Below, one piece after another: positions 53,076 through 62,457 of a DNA stretch of 64,000 bases. How positions within the stretch are numbered: position 1 is the first letter of the stretch; every line of letters begins with the position of its first letter. The stretch is from Ferruginibacter sp. (GTDB lineage: Bacteria; Bacteroidota; Bacteroidia; Chitinophagales; Chitinophagaceae). The stretch lies in contig JAHBTM010000004.1 in NCBI GenBank assembly GCA_019638635.1, forward strand, positions 1 to 64,000. The letters run 5' to 3'. The position numbers and the translations under genes were made by a program. Under the pieces are notes generated by a model. That model was not told where the DNA came from and did no database searches. It was given only the letters and a program-made list of their open reading frames with translations.

Positions 53076-53759
53076 TTAAAATGAACGACGATTTTGATTT
53101 CGATGCCAGTAATATGCAATGGCAAGCCCCACAAGTGCCCCACCCACGTGTGCAAAGTGCGCAATGTTATCACCGGGCACTTTTGAAATGCCTCCGAATA
53201 CATCCAATGCAATGATGCCCATTATAGCATACTTGGCTTTAATAGGAAACGGGATGGGCATGATGAACATGCGGGTGTTCGGAAATAAAAATCCGTAAGC
53301 CGCCAGCACCCCCATGATGGCCCCCGACGCACCAACGGTAACGTTTAAACGAAGTAAATCCTGATAGGCATCGTATTCGTGGCTGAGCAGTTCCAGCCTG
53401 TCAATATCAGCATAATCAAATGCATAATTGGCAAGCTGTGTTAACCCTGCACCCACACCGCATATCAAATAGAATGTGATGAATCTTTTAGAACCCCAAT
53501 AGGTTTCCATGGCACTTCCAAACATCCAGAGTGCAAACATGTTAAAGAACAAATGAAAAAATCCGCCATGCATGAACATGGAGGTAAAAATCTGATAGAT
53601 GCGAAAGTCTTCTGAACGATAATGGTGCAAAGCCCCATAGTCGTACACCCATCCTTCATTACCATTACTCAATGCGGCCTGTGCAAAATACACAAGCGCA
53701 TTTATAATCAACAGGTTTAATACCACGGGTGTTCGCTGAAATCCAAATCCATTCATCAT
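53076..53759 (-). CDS. Rhomboid intramembrane serine protease
   Basis: 227 residues with six membrane spans. The catalytic dyad is visible: Ser at about 145 in TVGASGAIMG and His at about 204 in AHFAHVGGALVG. The L1-loop and GG spacing are standard. It cuts membrane proteins within the bilayer. It sits directly before the inactive homologue, both after the rlmD-like methyltransferase. Confidence 0.92.
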   Translation of the reverse strand: MMNGFGFQRTPVVLNLLIINALVYFAQAALSNGNEGWVYDYGALHHYRSEDFRIYQIFTSMFMHGGFFHLFFNMFALWMFGSAMETYWGSKRFITFYLICGVGAGLTQLANYAFDYADIDRLELLSHEYDAYQDLLRLNVTVGASGAIMGVLAAYGFLFPNTRMFIMPIPFPIKAKYAIMGIIALDVFGGISKVPGDNIAHFAHVGGALVGLAIAYYWHRNQNRRSF

Positions 53760-53768
53760 AGAGCAAAG

Positions 53769-55175
53769 TTAACAGATTAAGGTGAGCAGGGCCACCTGTT
53801 CAATATGGTGTGTGTGTGGAAACATATCAACCGCACGCACTTTTTCTACCCGATATTTTTCGCTGAGCAGTGCAAGGTCTCTCGCTTGTGTGGCGGTGTT
53901 GCAACTGACGTATACCACTTTAGGTGCTTCCATCTCCAACAGTTTGCGCACCAGTTTTTCGTGCATGCCTGCCCGTGGTGGATCAGTGATAACCACATCC
54001 GGCCGGCCATGGGTTTCAAAAAATGCATCCGTGCAAACATCAATTACATCGCCCGCAAAAAATGATGCATGAGTAATCTGATTGAGTGCGGCATTTTTTT
54101 TAGCATCCTCCACCGCCTCTTCCACTACCTCCACACCGATGATTTTTTTTGCCAGCCGACTCATGAATATGCCAATACTTCCGGTTCCGCAATACAAATC
54201 ATATACTATTTCGTTTCCGGTTAAACCGGCAAAATCCCGCGCAACAGAGTACAACTTTTCTGCCTGCAATGTGTTGGTTTGAAAAAACGATTTGGGACTG
54301 ATGATAAACTGAAAATCACCCAGTCTTTCGGTTACGTATCCTTTTCCGAAGTACACCACCGGGGTTAGGTCGTATAATGTATCATTCCATTTCGGATTGA
54401 TCGTGTATAACAGGGTAGTGATACCGGGCACCTGCTTTAACAGGTGATCCAGCATGGGTTGGAGGGCCGCATCTTCATGGTGTACACATACATTCACCAT
54501 TGTTTCACCGGTAGTACAATGACGGATGATTAAATTTCTCAGCCACCCGGTATGTGCTTTGATATCGTAAAAACTCAACGCATGTTGTAGTGCATATTCC
54601 CGCAGGGTGTTTCGAATGCGGTTATTGATATCATCCATTAGCCAGCAGGATTCAATATCAATCACCTTATCAAATATTCTTGGCACATGATATCCTAGTG
54701 CATTTTGCTGAGGAATTTCTTCAACAGTAGCAATTTCGGCTTCGGTCAGGTATCGTTTGTTGCTGAAGGTGAATTCAAGTTTGTTACGGTAATGGCGCGT
54801 TTGATTACTGCCACAGATAGGTAACCATTCACCGGCTTCTATCTTCCCGATGCGTTGTAGGTTTTGTGCTGCTTCCTGTTGTTTGTACTCAAGTTGTTTT
54901 TCGTAAGGCAACATCTGCCATTTGCATCCACCACACACTCCGAAATGTTGGCAAAAAGGATCCACCCTTTGGACAGAGGGTTCTACTACTTCCAATACAC
55001 GGGCCTCCGCCCAATCTTTTTTTACTTTCGTCAGGCGTAGATGTACCACATCACCGGGCACGGCCCCGGAAATGAAAATCACTTTTCCCTCTACCCGTGC
55101 AAGAGACTTACCTTCTGCTGCATAACCGGAAACCAATACGTTCTCCAGTGTACTATATTTGTTTTTTCTGGCCAC
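53769..55175 (-). CDS. rlmD: 23S rRNA (uracil-5-)-methyltransferase, RumA/RlmD-like
   Basis: 468 residues: N-terminal TRAM domain (RVEGKVIFISGAVPGDVV), the Cys cluster DPFCQHFGVCGGCKWQM (about 73-89, [4Fe-4S] type), the SAM motif YDLYCGTGSIG, ITDPPRAGMHEK and the catalytic Cys in YVSCNTATQARD. It makes m5U in 23S rRNA (RlmD or RlmC; the exact site is not readable). The gene ends 9 bp before the rhomboid gene. Confidence 0.9.
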   Translation of the reverse strand: MARKNKYSTLENVLVSGYAAEGKSLARVEGKVIFISGAVPGDVVHLRLTKVKKDWAEARVLEVVEPSVQRVDPFCQHFGVCGGCKWQMLPYEKQLEYKQQEAAQNLQRIGKIEAGEWLPICGSNQTRHYRNKLEFTFSNKRYLTEAEIATVEEIPQQNALGYHVPRIFDKVIDIESCWLMDDINNRIRNTLREYALQHALSFYDIKAHTGWLRNLIIRHCTTGETMVNVCVHHEDAALQPMLDHLLKQVPGITTLLYTINPKWNDTLYDLTPVVYFGKGYVTERLGDFQFIISPKSFFQTNTLQAEKLYSVARDFAGLTGNEIVYDLYCGTGSIGIFMSRLAKKIIGVEVVEEAVEDAKKNAALNQITHASFFAGDVIDVCTDAFFETHGRPDVVITDPPRAGMHEKLVRKLLEMEAPKVVYVSCNTATQARDLALLSEKYRVEKVRAVDMFPHTHHIEQVALLTLIC

Positions 55176-55265
55176 AACAGCGAAATTAGCTATTCCTTAC
55201 TGTTAACGAATTGCAATTTTAAAAGGGATAATCTGTAGGATGTTTTCTTTACCGGCCTATTTGAA

Positions 55266-55273
55266 TAAATTTG
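55266..55273 (+). promoter_or_regulatory. -7 box of the TlpA-like gene
   Basis: TAAATTTG fits TAnnTTTG and lies 20 nt before the ATG at 55294. It excludes the ATG at 55240, which would be upstream of the transcript start. Confidence 0.5.
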
Positions 55274-55293
55274 TTGCCACTTCAACCTTGAAT

Positions 55294-56715
55294 ATGAGAA
55301 ATTTTTTTACTACGCTTTTACTGGTTTGCTCTCTGACAGCCTCTGCCCAGTTTAAGGTTTCACTCACAGCGCCTCAGTTTTCTTCAGGTACGGCCTATCT
55401 TACCTACCACTGGGGAAAAAATTTGAATATAGCCGATAGTGCCGAAATGAATACGAATGGGGTAGCGGTATTTAAAGGCGATAAAAGCCTTCCCGGTGGG
55501 ATTTACTCTGTGGTGTTTCCAGGCAAGAGAATCACTGCCGATTTCTTCATAGATAAAGAACAAACCATCAGCATCACGGCAAACGATACACTAAAATTAA
55601 TGGACATGCTCGTTGCCGGTTCTCCGGAAAATGACTTGTTTAAAAAGTATCAGCAATTCACCGCCGAAAAAGGGGCGCTGTTACAAAGGGCCAGAAGTAA
55701 TTACAACACGGCTAAAACAAAGGAAGATTCGTTGAAACACGAAGCTACGTTTACTCAACTCAATAAAGAATTGTCTGACTACCGTAATGCCATCGCCACA
55801 GAACATCCTGAATCTATGCTGGCCAGCATGTTGAACGCAATGAAAGAACCCGCCATACTCATCAAACAACCCATCACCCGCGAAGATTCTATGGCGAATT
55901 ATCGTTATTATAAAGAACATTACTGGGATGGAATTACGTTTATGGATGACCGTGTGGTTCGTACACCATTCTTCATTCCCAAGTTTGAAAGGTATTACCG
56001 GGAAGTTATGCATCAGGCTCCCGACAGCATCATTGAAGATGTTGATTACAAATTATTGCTCGCACGTTCCGCACCGGAATTGTATAAATTTATGCTCAAC
56101 TGGCTCACGGATGAATATATCAATCCAAAGTATATGGGACAGGATGCTATTTTTGTCCACCTCTTCAATAAATACCACAGTAAAGGCCTAACACCCTGGT
56201 TGAATAAAAAGCAAATGGAAACCATCACGCGCCGGGCGTACATGCAAATGTCGAACCTCGTGGGCGAGAAAGCGGCTAACCTCAACCTGGTTGATTCTAC
56301 CGGAAAGCTGAAACCCTTGTATGATGTACGGGGCGATTATACCGTAGTGGTTTTCTGGGATCCCAATTGCGGCCATTGTAAACAGGAAGTGCCCCGAATC
56401 GACTCTATCTACAAAGCATCCTGGAAGCAAAAGAATGTAAAGCTTTATGCGGTATTGTCTGACGACCATAAAAAGGAATGGGTGAACTTCATCAAAAAGC
56501 ATGAACTGAGCGAATGGACACACGTATATCAAACCAAGGAAATGGAAGAAAAGGAAAAAGCGCAGAAAGTAGCCGGTTTCCGCCAGTTGTATGATGTAAT
56601 TCAAACACCGACTATTTATCTGCTCGATAAGGAGAAACGAATCGTCGGTAAAAAGCTAACCCTCGAACAAATCAATGATCTCCTCGACGTAAAGTGGAAG
56701 AACGATAACAAATAA
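55294..56715 (+). CDS. TlpA-like thiol-disulfide protein with N-terminal DUF4369-type domain
   Basis: About 473 residues from 55294. The Sec signal ends TASAQ. Residues of about 25-130 resemble the DUF4369/DUF5106 region of Bacteroidota TlpA proteins; the thioredoxin domain near the C-terminus has FWDPNCGHCKQEVPRIDS, so a CGHC active site. It acts in the periplasm, probably as a disulfide reductase in envelope stress or cytochrome maturation. Its stop overlaps the next gene's possible start (56715) by one base. Confidence 0.82.
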   Translation: MRNFFTTLLLVCSLTASAQFKVSLTAPQFSSGTAYLTYHWGKNLNIADSAEMNTNGVAVFKGDKSLPGGIYSVVFPGKRITADFFIDKEQTISITANDTLKLMDMLVAGSPENDLFKKYQQFTAEKGALLQRARSNYNTAKTKEDSLKHEATFTQLNKELSDYRNAIATEHPESMLASMLNAMKEPAILIKQPITREDSMANYRYYKEHYWDGITFMDDRVVRTPFFIPKFERYYREVMHQAPDSIIEDVDYKLLLARSAPELYKFMLNWLTDEYINPKYMGQDAIFVHLFNKYHSKGLTPWLNKKQMETITRRAYMQMSNLVGEKAANLNLVDSTGKLKPLYDVRGDYTVVVFWDPNCGHCKQEVPRIDSIYKASWKQKNVKLYAVLSDDHKKEWVNFIKKHELSEWTHVYQTKEMEEKEKAQKVAGFRQLYDVIQTPTIYLLDKEKRIVGKKLTLEQINDLLDVKWKNDNK

Positions 56716-56729
56716 TGTATTATTGCTAC

Positions 56730-58634
56730 ATGAAGTATCTATGTATCGGGTGGATATGCGTATGGTTAAGTTATAACGGTAACGCACAAACGGTAATTTC
56801 TTATGGTAAGCACAAAGTACAGTTGAACGAACTGATGCAGGCGTACAACAAAAACCGCACACAAGGGGATACGGATGTTTCTCTGAAAGAATACCTGCGG
56901 ATGTATGCTGATTTTAAGCTGAAAGTGCAGGCTGCCAGAGAGATTCGTTTAGACACGCTACAATCCGTACGGCAGGATGTACAGAATTTCCGCTCGCAAA
57001 TGGTGGAACCATACCTGATGGATAAAGCCTCTGCCAACCAATTGCTGGAGGAAGCTGTATTGCGCAGTAAAACCGATAAACGTATCGCCTACTTTTTCAC
57101 CCCGCGCCCTTCCGGAGGCGACAGTACCTCATCTTATGCAGTAATGCAAAAAGTGTACAACGCACTGGTTTCCGGTCGTAACGATTTTGATAACATGGCC
57201 ATCCATGCCACTACTCAGTTGGTGAAGGTATCTTTTATTGACGCCGGATTTGTTACGGCTTTTAGTTTGCCTTATGCATTGGAAAATGTAGTGTATGCAC
57301 TCCGCCCCGGCGAAGTATCGAAACCCTTCAGCACCTCATCGGGATACCATATTATTAAAGTACTTGAAGAAAGGCCGCATATCGGTGAGTGGAAAATTGC
57401 TCAGATACTCATCGCTTTACCGGAGTCGCCCGATAAACAGGAGGTTACACTGGCTCTTGCAAAATCAGACAGTTTGTATCAACAAATACTACAAGGGGCA
57501 AATTTCGGACAGCTCGCTAAGCAATTCAGCGACGATAAATTCAGTTTTTCCACCTTCGGTGAACTGCCCGCATTCAGTACAGGAAAATTTGCACCTGATT
57601 TTGAAACACAAGTACTTCAACTTACACAGGATGGAATGGTGTCAAAACCGTTCAGAACAGCGATGGGTTTCCATATCCTGAAAAGAATCAGCCATGTTTC
57701 CATGCAGGAAGTAAAGCCCGAAAGCTGGAAACAGCAAATACAGGAGAAATTGATGAAGGATAACCGGATGAATATCTCCCGAAATATTTTCAATAAGCAA
57801 ATTGAAAAATCTACCGGTTTTCGTGTAACCCATACCGTTAAGCAAGATGTGTTGATTGCACTTGCCGATAGTGTGAAAGGTAAAGCATCCATTTCTCTGT
57901 CTGAATCTTTCCCGGAAAGCACAAAACCCGTGGCACGATTTAAAGACCGCACAATCACTGTGAGCGACTGGCTGGCGTTTGTTCAAAATTACACTACCAA
58001 TTTTAATCTCTATAAAGGAGAGCCCAGTGAATTGCTTTGGGAAAAATTCAAAGAAACATCTGTAAGAAATTATTATAAAGACCACCTCGAAAAATATAAT
58101 CCTGATTTTCAGTTTCAGATGCAGGAGTTTCTGGAAGGTAATATGTTGTTTGAAGTGATGGAACGCCATGTGTGGGGAAAAGCAGCAACGGATTCTGCAA
58201 GCCTTGAACAGCTCTACGCCAAACAGCCCGAAAAATACAGATGGGATGCCAGCGCAGATATGATTCTGTTTCACGTAACCGATTTGAACGAGGCGAAAAT
58301 CATCAGCCAAAAGATACTCAACCGCATCTCCCGCGAAGTCATTGAAAGTGAACATCCGTATATATTAACCGACAGCGGCCGTTTTGAAACCGATCAGTTA
58401 TTCGACCCAACGTTCACACCGGCACCACACACCGTTTCTCCATTCAAAGTTCAGCCAGACGGAACAGTAACTTTTGTATATATCGTACGCCTGCATCAAG
58501 GCGGAGAGCAAAAGTCGTTTGCAGAAGCACGCGGACTCGTGATTAACGATTATCAGGATATCCTCGAAGCACAATGGCTGGAAGCCCTTCGAAAAAAATA
58601 TCCCGTGCGGTTGTATGAATCAGTGTTGAAATAG
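56730..58634 (+). CDS. Periplasmic parvulin (SurA/PpiD-like) isomerase
   Basis: About 634 residues (start at 56730; 56715 would add 5 residues). Sec signal ends NAQ. Two PpiC domains are visible: the first near 110-215 (FSLPYALENVVYALRPGEVSK, STSSGYHIIKVLEE) and the second near 225-325 (STFGELPAFSTGKF and RTAMGFHILKRI). Residues beyond about 345 form a chaperone-like C-terminal region of unknown type. It is the second such PPIase in this window (the other is 5855-7210). Probably cotranscribed with the TlpA-like gene. Confidence 0.85.
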   Translation: MKYLCIGWICVWLSYNGNAQTVISYGKHKVQLNELMQAYNKNRTQGDTDVSLKEYLRMYADFKLKVQAAREIRLDTLQSVRQDVQNFRSQMVEPYLMDKASANQLLEEAVLRSKTDKRIAYFFTPRPSGGDSTSSYAVMQKVYNALVSGRNDFDNMAIHATTQLVKVSFIDAGFVTAFSLPYALENVVYALRPGEVSKPFSTSSGYHIIKVLEERPHIGEWKIAQILIALPESPDKQEVTLALAKSDSLYQQILQGANFGQLAKQFSDDKFSFSTFGELPAFSTGKFAPDFETQVLQLTQDGMVSKPFRTAMGFHILKRISHVSMQEVKPESWKQQIQEKLMKDNRMNISRNIFNKQIEKSTGFRVTHTVKQDVLIALADSVKGKASISLSESFPESTKPVARFKDRTITVSDWLAFVQNYTTNFNLYKGEPSELLWEKFKETSVRNYYKDHLEKYNPDFQFQMQEFLEGNMLFEVMERHVWGKAATDSASLEQLYAKQPEKYRWDASADMILFHVTDLNEAKIISQKILNRISREVIESEHPYILTDSGRFETDQLFDPTFTPAPHTVSPFKVQPDGTVTFVYIVRLHQGGEQKSFAEARGLVINDYQDILEAQWLEALRKKYPVRLYESVLK

Positions 58635-58642
58635 ATATAAAA

Positions 58643-58669
58643 AAGCAGCCTGTAAATCACAAGCTGCTT
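58643..58669 (-). terminator. Terminator of the TonB-dependent receptor gene
   Basis: AAGCAGC and GCTGCTT, extended by TGT/ACA, form a stem with one mismatch; on the minus strand it is followed by T-rich TTTTTTATATC, 23 bp after the receptor stop. Confidence 0.7.
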
Positions 58670-58691
58670 CATATCCGTGAGTATAGGTTTT

Positions 58692-61217
58692 TTAATTTAA
58701 TTTAAACCGAAATCCGGCGTAGAACATTCTTTCCTGCAACGGCCCCCAAATCAGTGAAGCATCAAAATAGTCAGAAAAAGGCTGATCGGCGGCAATGATT
58801 GCGTTGCGTTGTAAAAAATTACCGAGGTTTTCTCCTCCCACATACACCTCAAAACCATATTTCGGAATAATCATTTTCGACACCTGTGCATTCATAGTTA
58901 CATAAGCAGGTGATTCACTTCGGAAGCGATACAATACCGGATTTTGTTCGGTGGATGGAATTCGCTTCGGCCCGGTAAAGTTTACGGTGTAATCAAACTT
59001 CCAGCGTTTAAATTCATATCCTACATTCACAAAGGCTCGATGAACAGCTGTCAGTGGTTTTTGCAACAGGTTGTTGCCATAGGTGGTTTTAACATCGAAC
59101 CAACGGTACGCCCAACGGGTTTCAAGGTTTTTCACCGGAGTTATACTAAACTCTACCTGCAAACTGTTGGAGTACGATTTTCCATCCAGGTTGTAGAAAC
59201 GCAGTTTTCGGGCATCTTCCATATCCACTACTACCTGGTTTTCAAAATCGTTCCGGTAAAAATCAATGCCAATGGAGGCGGAACGTCCGAAGAGTTTCAG
59301 TTGCTGATCGATGCTGATGCCCTTGTTCCACGAAACCTCAGCATCTAACCCATAGGCCTTTCCATTTTCAGGAGATACAATTTCAATTGCCCTTGAGCTG
59401 GCCAGTGTAGCCATGTTCTCTGCAAAAATATTAGCGGTTCTTTGCCCGCGACCACCACTAATGCGTATAGTCGTTCCCGTGACAGGTTCAAACCGAACGT
59501 TCAGCCTGGGAGTAACCGCCCATCCGTACAGATTGTTTTTATCGGCCCGCAACCCTGCAACCAGCGCAAATTTTTCATTGGGCGTAAAAGCGTATTCAAA
59601 AAATCCACCCGCTGCGTTTTCATTTCTATTAAAGGGTTGTAAACGGAAACGCTCCTTGTACTGGTCACTCATCAAACTCAATCCGGTTTTAAAAACATGT
59701 TTCGAGTTGAACAGGATGTTCTGATAAATGAGGTTACTGTAAAAATTGTATTGCTTGGCTACGTATGGCGTTATACCAAAATAGGCTTCTTGATTGTGTT
59801 CAAAGGCAGAAACCTGCAAACCAATACTTTGATATTTTTTATTCGGAAATACATAGCCGAGTTTACCGAAAATTTCATAACGGTCATTTTCAATCACAAC
59901 TCCATAACGGTCGGTTGTGAGTTTGTCTTTTGCATTGAATCCCGTTTCACCACCGGTTTTACGGTCTGATAAAACTTTAACTCCAATCTGTGCTTCAAGC
60001 CCCTGATGGTTTTCATAATACCATCGATTCATGATTGTAAAGAGATTACCATTGGGTTGATCCCGGAAACCATCTTTATTAAAATCCATCTGATTGTAAA
60101 AAGAGGCATTGTGCAGCAGTAACCCAGTATGCCAATGTTCGCCCACTTGTTTGGCCAGTGTGAGGTTGAGGTCGGTTTTACCCTGACTGTTTACGTAGCC
60201 GTTGGCAAAGAGGTGTTCACTATTGTGCGGTTTTTTCAATTCTATGTTAATCTGCCCGGCAATGCTTTCAAATCCGTTCACCACCGAACCCGTTCCTTTG
60301 CTGAGTTGTATGTTGTCAATCCACGGACCGGGAATGAACAGCAGCCCATACGATGTGGCCAATCCACGGGGTCCGGGCATATTTTCAACCGTAAGCTGAG
60401 AGTAAATTCCGGCAAGTCCCAGTAACTGGATTTGTTTCGAGCCACTCACAGCATCGCTGTACGAAACATCCACAGAGGGATTGGTTTCAAAGCTCTCGCT
60501 CAAATTGCAACAGGCAGCTTTCATCAACTCCTTTGAAGTGAGAATTTCAGTTCTTACCGGATTAAATTTGTTGATAAAACGGCTACGCGTACGCGCAGTT
60601 ACCTGAACGGCATTCAACATATGATTACTGCCCAGAATAATTTGGATGTCATTCATGTTGGTAATGGCCAGCGTGTCAGGAGTGTACCCTGCATAACTGA
60701 TTACCAGACGGTCGTCAGGTTCATCGGGGTGTATGGTAAATACGCCGTTTTTGTCGGATACCGTACCTACACCGGTACTCAGCCAAACAATGGTGGCGCC
60801 TTGCAGTGGTACAAAGTTACCTTTGTTGTCTTCCGACAATACAATTCCATTGATACTTGTTGCTGCATCCTCATGGTGATGGGCCTCCCGGTACAAACAA
60901 CAATCTGGCAGTGCTTCATAGGTGGCGTCTTCGGCCCGGAACTTCTCAGTATCATGACCGGCAGCTGCAATAGCCTGCTGAATTGTATCAGAGGAGGTAG
61001 CAGATTCGTTGAAAGTGATGGTTAACCGGTGCGATTTCAAATCCCATCGTGCGGTAGCAGCACCGGCGTTTTTAGCGGTTTTTTCAATTCGTTGCTTGCA
61101 CATACTACAGGCACCTTGTACATCAAAAGAAGATTGTTTAAGCGTTTGTGCGTGCAGCATCTGAGCCCACAGTATGAGGAAGGTAGCGAGCGTAGCCCGC
61201 AGAAAGATATGTTTCAT
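58692..61217 (-). CDS. TonB-dependent receptor with an N-terminal HMA domain
   Basis: 841 residues. After the Sec signal (to about 24) a heavy-metal-associated domain lies at about 28-95, with the CxxC metal motif GACSMCKQRIEK. Then a short CC-LYREAHHHEDAA His/Cys patch, a carboxypeptidase-regulatory-like domain (about 122-195), plug (about 215-330) and the beta-barrel, ending in FRFKLN. The combination implies a receptor for a metal, probably copper or a metal complex. A Cys-rich HYC_CC_PP gene follows upstream in the same direction. Confidence 0.85.
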   Translation of the reverse strand: MKHIFLRATLATFLILWAQMLHAQTLKQSSFDVQGACSMCKQRIEKTAKNAGAATARWDLKSHRLTITFNESATSSDTIQQAIAAAGHDTEKFRAEDATYEALPDCCLYREAHHHEDAATSINGIVLSEDNKGNFVPLQGATIVWLSTGVGTVSDKNGVFTIHPDEPDDRLVISYAGYTPDTLAITNMNDIQIILGSNHMLNAVQVTARTRSRFINKFNPVRTEILTSKELMKAACCNLSESFETNPSVDVSYSDAVSGSKQIQLLGLAGIYSQLTVENMPGPRGLATSYGLLFIPGPWIDNIQLSKGTGSVVNGFESIAGQINIELKKPHNSEHLFANGYVNSQGKTDLNLTLAKQVGEHWHTGLLLHNASFYNQMDFNKDGFRDQPNGNLFTIMNRWYYENHQGLEAQIGVKVLSDRKTGGETGFNAKDKLTTDRYGVVIENDRYEIFGKLGYVFPNKKYQSIGLQVSAFEHNQEAYFGITPYVAKQYNFYSNLIYQNILFNSKHVFKTGLSLMSDQYKERFRLQPFNRNENAAGGFFEYAFTPNEKFALVAGLRADKNNLYGWAVTPRLNVRFEPVTGTTIRISGGRGQRTANIFAENMATLASSRAIEIVSPENGKAYGLDAEVSWNKGISIDQQLKLFGRSASIGIDFYRNDFENQVVVDMEDARKLRFYNLDGKSYSNSLQVEFSITPVKNLETRWAYRWFDVKTTYGNNLLQKPLTAVHRAFVNVGYEFKRWKFDYTVNFTGPKRIPSTEQNPVLYRFRSESPAYVTMNAQVSKMIIPKYGFEVYVGGENLGNFLQRNAIIAADQPFSDYFDASLIWGPLQERMFYAGFRFKLN

Positions 61218-61266
61218 GTTGAATAGCGATCATTTAAGGTGAATAAACAGGTTTTGTTCATTCAAT

Positions 61267-61635
61267 CTAAATACGCCAAACACGGTGGAGAAGGTATAAC
61301 GGTTGCCCGTATGTGAAGAAATGCTGTATGACATCAGGATAATGCTCAACCTGTATTCCGGGGGGAAAAACGGTAAATGGTTGATGCAGACAATGTTCCG
61401 CCTCACAGCACAGTTTAAAAAATTCAAATGTTTTGGAATGCGTGGCATCGTCGAGCGAGGCCTGTACTTCTAACTCACTGCAACAAGTAACGGGTTCATC
61501 TTCCTGATTGCAATTTTCCGTGGGGATAAGTTCAATGCTGCTCAGTTCACCGCAGCAATAGTTGAAATGCAAAGTCATCCCGGAAACGGAAAAACTGTAC
61601 ATGCCCAACAATAATATAATCAGGAACTTTTTCAC
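61267..61635 (-). CDS. HYC_CC_PP-type Cys-rich protein
   Basis: 122 residues with a Sec-like signal (about 1-18). It shows the order of the Bacteroidota HYC_CC_PP family: HFNYCCGE, an internal VTCCSELE and a further LCCEAEHCLHQPF, then PPG. Seven or more Cys and several His could bind metal. It lies 49 bp before the HMA-domain TonB receptor, so the pair may handle the same metal; that role is inference. Confidence 0.75.
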   Translation of the reverse strand: MKKFLIILLLGMYSFSVSGMTLHFNYCCGELSSIELIPTENCNQEDEPVTCCSELEVQASLDDATHSKTFEFFKLCCEAEHCLHQPFTVFPPGIQVEHYPDVIQHFFTYGQPLYLLHRVWRI

Positions 61636-61703
61636 CGTGACAAAGTTACATAGGAAATGCGTATATCCTATGCATAAGCGTGTGAATATTGTTAAAACAA
61701 AAA

Positions 61704-61726
61704 AGCCGCAACATAATGCTGCGGCT
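61704..61726 (-). terminator. Terminator of the Spy-like gene
   Basis: AGCCGCA pairs with TGCGGCT around a 9-nt loop and is followed on the minus strand by TTTTTTG. It lies 24 bp after the stop at 61750. Confidence 0.75.
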
Positions 61727-61749
61727 GTATAAAGTTGATACTACGTGTG

Positions 61750-62331
61750 TTACTGCATGGATTCGTTCAGCTTCTCCAGTTGTTCTTCTGAAAGTACTTT
61801 CTGTAAGATTTCCAGCTTGTGCTGTTGTAACTTTTTCATTTCATCAGCGTTAACAGCCGATTTTTCAAGTTTTTCATCAATAACAGTCAGGGTTGATTTT
61901 AATTCTTCGCGTTGTGCATCAGACAAATCAACACGCTTTATGATATCCTCATACGTTATGGCAACCATCTTCTGATGAATTGATTTCTTTCCGGCATCGG
62001 ATTGTATTTTATCCTGCTCATCAAAAACTACCTGTTGTTCAGGGGTGAGGATGTTGCGGATTTTTTCAAGGCGGTACATTTTCATTTTTTCCTCCATCTG
62101 AGCCTGTTTGTCGGGAGTGCGCTCAGAACTGTTCATGCGGTTTGCAATCTCCTCATCAATGTTGCGGATTTTTTCTTTTTGTTCATCCGTTAATTTAAGT
62201 GCAGCCGGAAATTCATCCCCGGTTGTAGTAGCAGCAACAGGAGTTGCTCTCTTGGTTGCTGTGCGCTTGGTTTGTGCAAATAAGGGTGAGGCAATAGCCA
62301 CCGCAAACAAACAAATCATCAGTTTTTTCAT
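61750..62331 (-). CDS. Small Spy/CpxP-like periplasmic protein
   Basis: About 193 residues from 62331, where a clean Sec signal starts (MKKLMICLFAVAIASPLFAQ). After a Thr/Ala-rich segment, two LTxEQ-type motifs appear (LTDEQKEKIRNID near 46-58, LTPEQQVVFDEQ near 96-107) within long charged helices, as in the Spy/CpxP fold that binds unfolded proteins or metals. The C-terminus repeats related helices with LSEEQLEKL. Its sequence is not close to Spy, so the function is tentative. Confidence 0.75.
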   Translation of the reverse strand: MKKLMICLFAVAIASPLFAQTKRTATKRATPVAATTTGDEFPAALKLTDEQKEKIRNIDEEIANRMNSSERTPDKQAQMEEKMKMYRLEKIRNILTPEQQVVFDEQDKIQSDAGKKSIHQKMVAITYEDIIKRVDLSDAQREELKSTLTVIDEKLEKSAVNADEMKKLQQHKLEILQKVLSEEQLEKLNESMQ

Positions 62332-62457
62332 ATCATCCAGTTTAGACGTGTAATGCTTTAAATTGTGCCGATAAATGTAAGGATTTTTTAAAAACGAACC
62401 GTGAAATGCGTCTTGAAAAGTGTATAAATGGATAGAATTACATAAAATTGATATCAT

